The notes below the pieces were generated by a model. The model did not search any database. It was not told where the DNA came from and saw only the letters and a program-made list of their open reading frames with translations. Below are positions 59,728-64,000 of a stretch of DNA of 64,000 nucleotides, in pieces (position 1 is the first letter of the stretch; every line of letters begins with the position of its first letter). Source of the DNA: Arthrobacter silviterrae. Its GTDB lineage: Bacteria; Actinomycetota; Actinomycetes; Actinomycetales; Micrococcaceae. Made by a program: the position numbers and the translations under genes. Where the stretch lies: the NCBI RefSeq assembly GCF_011045165.1, contig NZ_JAAKZI010000010.1:1-64000 (forward strand), written 5' to 3'.

Positions 59728-60912
59728 ATGAACAGTGCAACGCAGCGTGCCTGGAGCTGGCACAAGCAAGGCCTGGACGGCTCCCTGGAAGGCCACGGCT
59801 CCGGCCGGGTTCTCAGCGCAGCCGGCTGGGCCCGCTCAGTGGGCGGCGCCAACCCCTACCTCACCCTCTTTGCCCGCGCCGGCATCCGCCGCGAGGAGGC
59901 GGATGCCGACGTTGCGGCCTTGCGCATCCATGAACTGCCGACGGCGCGCGGCTGCACCTATGTGCTGGGCGCGGACGACTTCGCGTGGGCCCTCACCTTG
60001 GGCGCCGGCGCCGCGGAGGCCCAGGCCAAGGTCCTGGACAAGCTCGATGTTCCGCGCAGCGAGCTGGCCGCGCTGGAAGGTGACGTGCTCGCGGTCCTGG
60101 GCGCCGGCGTCGGGCATGGGGAAGGAAGCCCGGCAACGCTGGACCCGAAGGAGTTGAAGGACCGGTTGGGAGGATCGGTCCGCAGCCTGGGGGAGGCGGG
60201 GAAGAAGAAGGGCGCCTCCACCACCCTGCCGGCCGTCCTGGGACTGCTGCAGGCGGACGGGCGCATCCGGCGCGTTCCCGTCAACGGCCGGCTGGACCAG
60301 CAGCGCTATTCATATGCGGCGTGGGGGCTGGAGCCCGCCACGGAGAGCCCCGAACAGGCCCGCGCCCTGTTGATGGAACGGTACCTGGGCTGGACCGGCG
60401 GGGCCACGCTGAAGGAAACGCGGTGGTTCACCGCATTCACCGTGGCCCAGACCAAGGCCGCGCTGGCCGGGGCGGGGGCTGTCGAGGCGGACGGGCTGTG
60501 GATGCTCCCGGCCGACGCCGACGAGCGTGAAAATTTCGTGGCGCCGAAAGATGAGCAAATCCAGCTGCTGGCCGGAAGTGATTCGCTGTTCCTGTTGCGC
60601 CGCAACGCCGCCAGCCACTTTGCCGAGGAGGACGCGGGCAGGCAGCTGGGCAGCACCCGGCTGGCATTGCAGGCGGACCTGCCCGACCACCCCATCGTGG
60701 ACCGCGGCCGGATCATCGGCCTGTGGCAATACGACCCCGGCGAGGAACGCATCGCCCACTGGCTTTTCGGTGCCCCCACGAAGGCCGTCACGCAGCGGCT
60801 CAAGGAGGTTGAGGCGTTCATCCGCGAGGACCTGGGCGACTTCCGCAGCTTCAGCCTGGACTCGCCGTCGAGCCGGCAAAAGCGGATCGACGCACTGAAC
60901 GCGGCGGGCTGA
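59728..60912 (+). CDS. Winged-helix DNA-binding protein, AlkZ/YcaQ-like
   Basis: 394 residues resembling the HTH_42 family of DNA-binding/glycosylase-like proteins: RAWSWHKQGLDGSLEGHGSGRVLSAAGW at the start, three tandem winged-helix regions, GWTGGATLKETRWFT and IVDRGRIIGLWQYDPGEERIAHWLFG. AlkZ relatives unhook crosslinked or alkylated bases using a Gln-x-Gln/Asp motif; I could not place that motif surely, so the catalytic role is uncertain. The ATG follows GGGAGG at a slightly long 10 bases. It starts 78 bases from the divergent tRNA-Ser. Confidence 0.72.
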   Translation: MNSATQRAWSWHKQGLDGSLEGHGSGRVLSAAGWARSVGGANPYLTLFARAGIRREEADADVAALRIHELPTARGCTYVLGADDFAWALTLGAGAAEAQAKVLDKLDVPRSELAALEGDVLAVLGAGVGHGEGSPATLDPKELKDRLGGSVRSLGEAGKKKGASTTLPAVLGLLQADGRIRRVPVNGRLDQQRYSYAAWGLEPATESPEQARALLMERYLGWTGGATLKETRWFTAFTVAQTKAALAGAGAVEADGLWMLPADADERENFVAPKDEQIQLLAGSDSLFLLRRNAASHFAEEDAGRQLGSTRLALQADLPDHPIVDRGRIIGLWQYDPGEERIAHWLFGAPTKAVTQRLKEVEAFIREDLGDFRSFSLDSPSSRQKRIDALNAAG

Positions 60913-61006
60913 GCCGTGGGCCTGGGAAGTCTGGGGGCGGAAATCGAACGGGCATCCTGTGCGGCCCGGGTACAGCCGGTGCACATCGGGCCTTGAAACC
61001 CGGCCT

Positions 61007-61501
61007 TTAGCGGTGCCCGCCGAAAAAATCCCTCAACAGGGCCGCGCATTCTTCCTCGCGAACGCCCGGGAAAACTTCCACCCAATGGTTGAGGCGGCGT
61101 TCGCGCAGCACATCAAACACGGAGCCCGCAGCACCGGCCTTCTCATCCCACGCGCCAAATACAACACGTGGCACGCGGGCCAGCACGATGGCTCCGGCAC
61201 ACATGGTGCACGGCTCCAGCGTGACCACCAGCGTGCACCCCTCCAGCCGCCAGGTCCCGAGCCGGGCGGCAGCCTCCCGGATGGCCACCACCTCCGCGTG
61301 CGCCGTCGGATCCCCGTGCGCCTCTCGTTCGTTGCGGCCCGCACCCAGCACTCCGCCGTCGGGCCCCAGGACGACGGCGCCAATCGGCACGTCCCCCGTC
61401 TCCGGGGCACGGCGGGCCTCCGCCAGCGCCAGGCCCATCCACCCGGCGTGCAGGGCCGTGGCGGGGGTCTCGATTGGGCTGGGTTTCGACGTGGAGGGCA
61501 C
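61007..61501 (-). CDS. tadA: tRNA-specific adenosine deaminase
   Basis: 164 residues with the cytidine/adenosine-deaminase zinc site: TAHAEVVAIREAAARLGTWRL (His and catalytic Glu) and LEPCTMCAGAIVLARVPRVVFG (two zinc Cys). TadA converts adenosine-34 of tRNA-Arg to inosine. It starts at a GTG (61501) placed 6 bases after TACCAT, leaderless. That -10 overlaps the one for upp on the other strand. The 94 bases between this stop and the convergent AlkZ-like gene hold nothing but a weak hairpin. Confidence 0.9.
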   Translation of the reverse strand: MPSTSKPSPIETPATALHAGWMGLALAEARRAPETGDVPIGAVVLGPDGGVLGAGRNEREAHGDPTAHAEVVAIREAAARLGTWRLEGCTLVVTLEPCTMCAGAIVLARVPRVVFGAWDEKAGAAGSVFDVLRERRLNHWVEVFPGVREEECAALLRDFFGGHR

Positions 61502-61523
61502 GGCTCAATGGTAGCTTTTATCT
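61502..61523. promoter_or_regulatory. Overlapping divergent leaderless promoters of tadA and upp
   Basis: Only 22 bases separate the two start codons. The plus -10 TAGCTT (61512-61517) is 6 bases before the upp ATG; the minus -10 TACCAT (61508-61513) is 6 bases before the tadA GTG; they overlap by 2 bases. Both -35 regions must lie in the coding sequence of the other gene. Confidence 0.6.
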
Positions 61524-62162
61524 ATGCGCGTACTGGTTGCGGATCATCCGCTGATTGCCCACAAATTGACCGTCCTGCGGGACAAGACCACCCCGTCCCC
61601 CGTTTTCCGGCAGCTGACCGAAGAGCTGGTCACCCTGCTGGCCTATGAGGCAACCCGCGAAGTGCGCGTGGAACCGGTCAACATCGAGACGCCGGTGTCC
61701 CCGACCGTTGGGACCGGCCTGAGCAAGCCCACGCCGCTGGTGGTGCCGATCCTGCGTGCCGGGCTGGGCATGCTGGAGGGCATGACCCGACTGCTGCCCA
61801 CCGCCGAAGTGGGCTTCCTGGGCATGGCCCGCAATGAGGAAACCCTCGAGGCCATCACCTACGCCGAGCGCCTGCCGGAGGACCTGACGGGACGCCAGGT
61901 GTACGTCCTGGACCCCATGCTGGCCACCGGCGGCACCCTGATTGAGGCGTTCAAGTTCCTCTTTGACCGCGGCGCCGCGGACATCACGTGCATCTGCCTG
62001 CTGGCCGCACCCGAGGGCCTGGCGAAGCTGGAAGCGGCGCACGGGGATCGCGACAATGTCCACGTGGTGCTCGCCTCGATCGACGAGGGCCTGAACGAAA
62101 AGTCCTACATTGTCCCCGGCCTGGGCGACGCCGGGGACCGCCTGTACGGGGTCGTCGACTAA
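61524..62162 (+). CDS. upp: Uracil phosphoribosyltransferase
   Basis: 212 residues, full length. The enzyme makes UMP from uracil and [28 protein letters not shown] starts it, [13 protein letters not shown] is in the middle and [20 protein letters not shown] is the PRPP-binding loop. Starts at the leaderless ATG; a perfect 24-bp stem-loop follows. Confidence 0.95.
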   Translation: MRVLVADHPLIAHKLTVLRDKTTPSPVFRQLTEELVTLLAYEATREVRVEPVNIETPVSPTVGTGLSKPTPLVVPILRAGLGMLEGMTRLLPTAEVGFLGMARNEETLEAITYAERLPEDLTGRQVYVLDPMLATGGTLIEAFKFLFDRGAADITCICLLAAPEGLAKLEAAHGDRDNVHVVLASIDEGLNEKSYIVPGLGDAGDRLYGVVD

Positions 62163-62196
62163 CCGTTTCGGATTTCCGGCGGTCATGCCCTCCCGA

Positions 62197-62247
62197 GTAT
62201 GCAGCAATGGCGACTTAGGCCCAGCCTAAGTCGCCATTGCTGCATAC
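62197..62247. terminator. Perfect 24-bp stem-loop between upp and the transglycosylase gene
   Basis: Arms 62197-62220 and 62224-62247 are fully complementary around a CCA loop, located between convergent genes. It is the longest perfect hairpin in the window. Confidence 0.8.
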
Positions 62248-62274
62248 TGACTGCGGGGTCAGTAGACCGCGGGG

Positions 62275-63021
62275 TCAGTACCAGCCGACGGCGTTGGAGT
62301 GGCCCCAGGCGCCGCACGGGCTGCCGTAGCGGCCCTCAATGTAGCCAAGGCCCCAGTTGATCTGCGTCTTGTAGTTGGTGCGGTAGTCCGCGCCCGCCAC
62401 GGACATCTTCTCCGCCGGGAGCGACTGGGCAATGCCATACGCACCGCTGGAGGCGTTTTCGGCCGACGTCAGCCAGCTGGATTCGCGGTTCCACAGCTGC
62501 GTCAGGCAGCTCATCTGGTCGGCGCCCCAGCCGTGCGCGGCCAACTGGCCGGCGGCGTACTGCTGTGCCGCGGCGGGGTCGTCCACCAGAACGGGGGCGG
62601 CGGCCTTGGTGGCGGCAGGCGCGGCAGCCTTTGTGGCCGGCGGCGTGGCCACCGGCGTGACGGCGTCGGCCGCACCGCTGAGGGACTGGGAAGTGGCCTT
62701 GGCGGCCTTGGTGGAACTCACCTGGATGCGGGAAAAGTCAATGGCAACGTCTGTGGGCGCTGAGATGGCCGACGGCGCGGCGCTGGCCTGGGTGCCGCCG
62801 GAGACAAGGCTCGCGGAGGCCAAGCCGGCGGTTGCGTTGTTGGTGGCGGCCTGGGCCAGCCCTCCGCCGGCCAGCAGCGCCCCGGCCACGGCAACAATGG
62901 CCATGCGCTTGGCAGGTCCGGCGACCTTGGCGTCAGTGTGGGAGGCCTTGCGGGCTTCGCGGCGGGAGACGGAGCGAACGGGTTCGGCGCGGCGGCGGCC
63001 GTGCTGGGGTGCTGCGGACAT
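62275..63021 (-). CDS. Secreted lytic-transglycosylase-like protein
   Basis: 248 residues. A signal peptide (AIVAVAGALLAGGGLAQAA) follows a long basic N terminus; a Ser/Ala/Pro/Lys-rich linker covers residues 60-150. The C-terminal domain (LTQLWNRESSWLTSAENASSGAYGIAQSLPAEKM to YIEGRYGSPCGAWGHSNAVGWY) is the actinobacterial transglycosylase/aggregation-promoting-factor domain, with Glu of RESSW as the probable catalytic acid. It cleaves or remodels peptidoglycan. A c-di-AMP riboswitch leads its transcript, linking wall turnover to osmotic signalling. Confidence 0.88.
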   Translation of the reverse strand: MSAAPQHGRRRAEPVRSVSRREARKASHTDAKVAGPAKRMAIVAVAGALLAGGGLAQAATNNATAGLASASLVSGGTQASAAPSAISAPTDVAIDFSRIQVSSTKAAKATSQSLSGAADAVTPVATPPATKAAAPAATKAAAPVLVDDPAAAQQYAAGQLAAHGWGADQMSCLTQLWNRESSWLTSAENASSGAYGIAQSLPAEKMSVAGADYRTNYKTQINWGLGYIEGRYGSPCGAWGHSNAVGWY

Positions 63022-63035
63022 AGGGATATAGCCTC

Positions 63036-63225
63036 TCTACGCCTGCGAGGTGAGCTGTCGGGAACGGACTAGAGCATCCGGCCGCGCGGCGCAGGCATGT
63101 GCTGCGCACGTCATCGGCTTAACCCCAAGGGTCTCCATGGAGGAGACCCGCAAAAATTGGGTCCCCCGTCTCTGCCGTCTGGTATGAACGGGAAATGGGC
63201 GGCGGCAGAGCTCGGCGAACCGTCC
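63036..63225 (-). ncRNA. c-di-AMP riboswitch (ydaO/yuaA leader)
   Basis: On the minus strand GGTTCGCCGAGCTC (63208-63221), a CTCTGCCG/CGGCAGAG hairpin, CGGGGGACCCAA, TTGGGGTTAAGCC and the closing CGACAGCTCACCTCGCAGGC (about 63041-63060) match the ydaO/yuaA consensus in order. It ends about 15 bases before the gene. In actinobacteria this switch commonly controls resuscitation-promoting factors and wall hydrolases and lowers expression when c-di-AMP is high. Confidence 0.9.
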
Positions 63226-63327
63226 ATTTGTGCCAAGGAACCGTGGATGGTTCGGCGGGCACGAAGTCCACCCTACCGAAGCAAGGCCCAAAAGTCACAT
63301 TTTGGTAACGGAGTGACCATCCTGACA

Positions 63328-63362
63328 TTTACTTAGCAATGCTAATGACCTATGCTAAGTAA
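63328..63362 (+). promoter_or_regulatory. marR-type promoter and operator with three half-sites
   Basis: TTTACT (63328-63333), 17 bases, TATGCT (63351-63356) form a promoter. Within it TTAGCAATGCTAA (63333-63345) is a perfect palindrome, and TGCTAAGTAA (63353-63362) mirrors TTACTTAGCA (63329-63338). Three TTAGCA half-sites thus cover the -35 and -10, as for an autorepressed MarR gene. Confidence 0.65.
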
Positions 63363-63404
63363 TAGAAAACACGAAGCCAGTGACGCCAGGACTATACGCA
63401 ACTT

Positions 63405-63884
63405 ATGATTACTTCCTCAGCAACGCCCCCGGCTGCCCGCACGGCAGCTCCGCCATCCAAGCGCCAGGCAGGTGCCGGATTGCTGGCTGCCGAGCTGAGG
63501 GTGGCCATCATGCGCTCCTCCCGCCGGCTCCGCGCCGAAGCAGCGTCCCGTGACATCAGCCCGGGCCAGTATTCAGTGCTCGCGGCCATCCTCCACGGCC
63601 CCCTGACGGTGGGACAACTGGCCGAGCGGGAAATGATCCAGGCTCCGTCCATGACCCGGATCGTCAACGGGCTCGAATCCGCCGGCTATGTCACCCGCGG
63701 GGAGAACCCGCTGGACAAGCGGCAGGTGCTGGTGCAAATCACCGAGGACGGCTCGGCCATCCTGCGCAAGGCCAGGTCCCGGCGCACCCAGTGGCTCGCC
63801 AAGAGGGTGGCGGCGCTGAGCCCGGAGGAACGCGAGACCCTGCGCGAAGCGGCCCGCATCCTGCAGGAGATGAGCGCCGTTTGA
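63405..63884 (+). CDS. MarR-family transcriptional regulator
   Basis: 159 residues. The winged helix is ISPGQYSVLAAILHGPLTVGQLAEREMIQAPSMTRIVNGLESAGYVTRGENPLDKRQVLVQITEDG (about residues 50-115), with the DKR wing of MarR proteins; flanking helices make the dimer. The N-terminal 25 residues are an Ala/Pro-rich tail. Its stop overlaps the start of an MFS transporter (TTGA), a typical regulator/exporter pair controlled by the palindromes just upstream. Confidence 0.92.
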   Translation: MITSSATPPAARTAAPPSKRQAGAGLLAAELRVAIMRSSRRLRAEAASRDISPGQYSVLAAILHGPLTVGQLAEREMIQAPSMTRIVNGLESAGYVTRGENPLDKRQVLVQITEDGSAILRKARSRRTQWLAKRVAALSPEERETLREAARILQEMSAV

Positions 63885-64000
63885 ATTCCATGTTCAGGGC
63901 GCTGAAGGTTTTCAACTACCGCCTGTGGGTGACAGGGGCGCTGGTGTCCAACATCGGCACCTGGATGCAGCGCGTGGCACAGGACTGGCTGGTGCTGACC
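63881..64000 (+). CDS. MFS transporter (partial, runs off the window)
   Basis: Only the first 40 residues are present: FRALKVFNYRLWVTGALVSNIGTWMQRVAQDWLVLT, the opening of an MFS_3 (enterobactin-exporter-like) transporter. TTG at 63881 overlaps the marR stop; ATG at 63890 is the alternative start. It is the likely exporter repressed by the MarR protein. Confidence 0.82.
   Translation, partial: MNSMFRALKVFNYRLWVTGALVSNIGTWMQRVAQDWLVLT

Noticed and set aside
60913-61006. tRNA-like stretch with ATCGAAC
   Set aside because: The supposed T-arm stem does not pair and no anticodon arm can be drawn.

Overview
The window is high-GC actinobacterial chromosome with the look of the Micrococcaceae (Arthrobacter and relatives). 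The evidence is strong G/C bias at third codon positions, GTG starts, many leaderless promoters, an actinobacterial C-terminal-type transglycosylase under a c-di-AMP riboswitch, a MoxR/VWA pair, Lhr, a Nei-type glycosylase and DUF4916/DUF4232/DUF2079 proteins. No phage, insertion sequence, CRISPR array or plasmid function was found. It reads as core and soft-core chromosome. One tRNA (Ser, CGA) is present.

Layout. 0-4.4 kb: an IclR regulator diverges from a MoxR-type ATPase/VWA-protein pair across a strong inverted repeat. 4.5-9.7 kb: MHS transporter behind a TetR-like operator, an aminotransferase diverging from a 2-hydroxyacid dehydrogenase, a DUF2127 membrane protein, and a panE-like reductase broken by one in-frame TAG. 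9.7-13.6 kb: an unusual fusion of an uncharacterised N-terminal region to a HAD phosphatase, an intact medium-chain reductase and a decayed copy of it. 13.7-15.4 kb: tryptophan-to-kynurenine pair (probable arylformamidase plus kynA). 17.4-19.6 kb: queuosine-precursor transporter facing tRNA-guanine transglycosylase. 19.7-22.0 kb: DUF2079 membrane protein plus lipoprotein, a TTA-containing cassette. 22.0-25.3 kb: patatin-like lipase and a DUF3311/sodium-solute symporter operon.

25.4-41.3 kb is a run of single genes and pairs: SRPBCC, Nudix, VOC, YdeI-like, GH76, an SDR/acyl-CoA dehydrogenase operon, DUF1684, PEP carboxylase, a GlsB/YeaQ stress protein, an RluA pseudouridine synthase, an Fsr-like exporter and a Nei-type glycosylase. 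Several 3' ends carry a repeat family with a roughly 32-bp period. 41.5-46.5 kb is the giant helicase lhr. 49.2-52.9 kb is a possible uncharacterised catabolic module (DUF2848, MHS transporter, GntR regulator, nitrilase-type amidohydrolase) tied together by two copies of one 19-bp operator. 53.0-54.5 kb is a YcnI-type copper gene and a Met/His-rich membrane protein. 54.5-59.5 kb holds a two-component system diverging from a secreted 793-residue alanine-rich rod made of 28-residue repeats with one cysteine at each end, preceded by a leaderless 23-codon upstream ORF. 59.6-64.0 kb: tRNA-Ser, an AlkZ-like protein, tadA and upp on overlapping divergent promoters, the riboswitch-controlled transglycosylase, and a MarR regulator with its MFS exporter, which runs off the window end.

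Best leads: the 28-residue-repeat rod with its coupled upstream ORF; the operator-linked DUF2848/MHS/GntR/nitrilase module; the 32-bp-period convergent-end repeats; and the systematic use of leaderless promoters (TAnnnT, 6-7 nt, start codon), including two back-to-back -10 elements between tadA and upp. Everything is read by eye; family names rest on remembered motifs, not on database searches.
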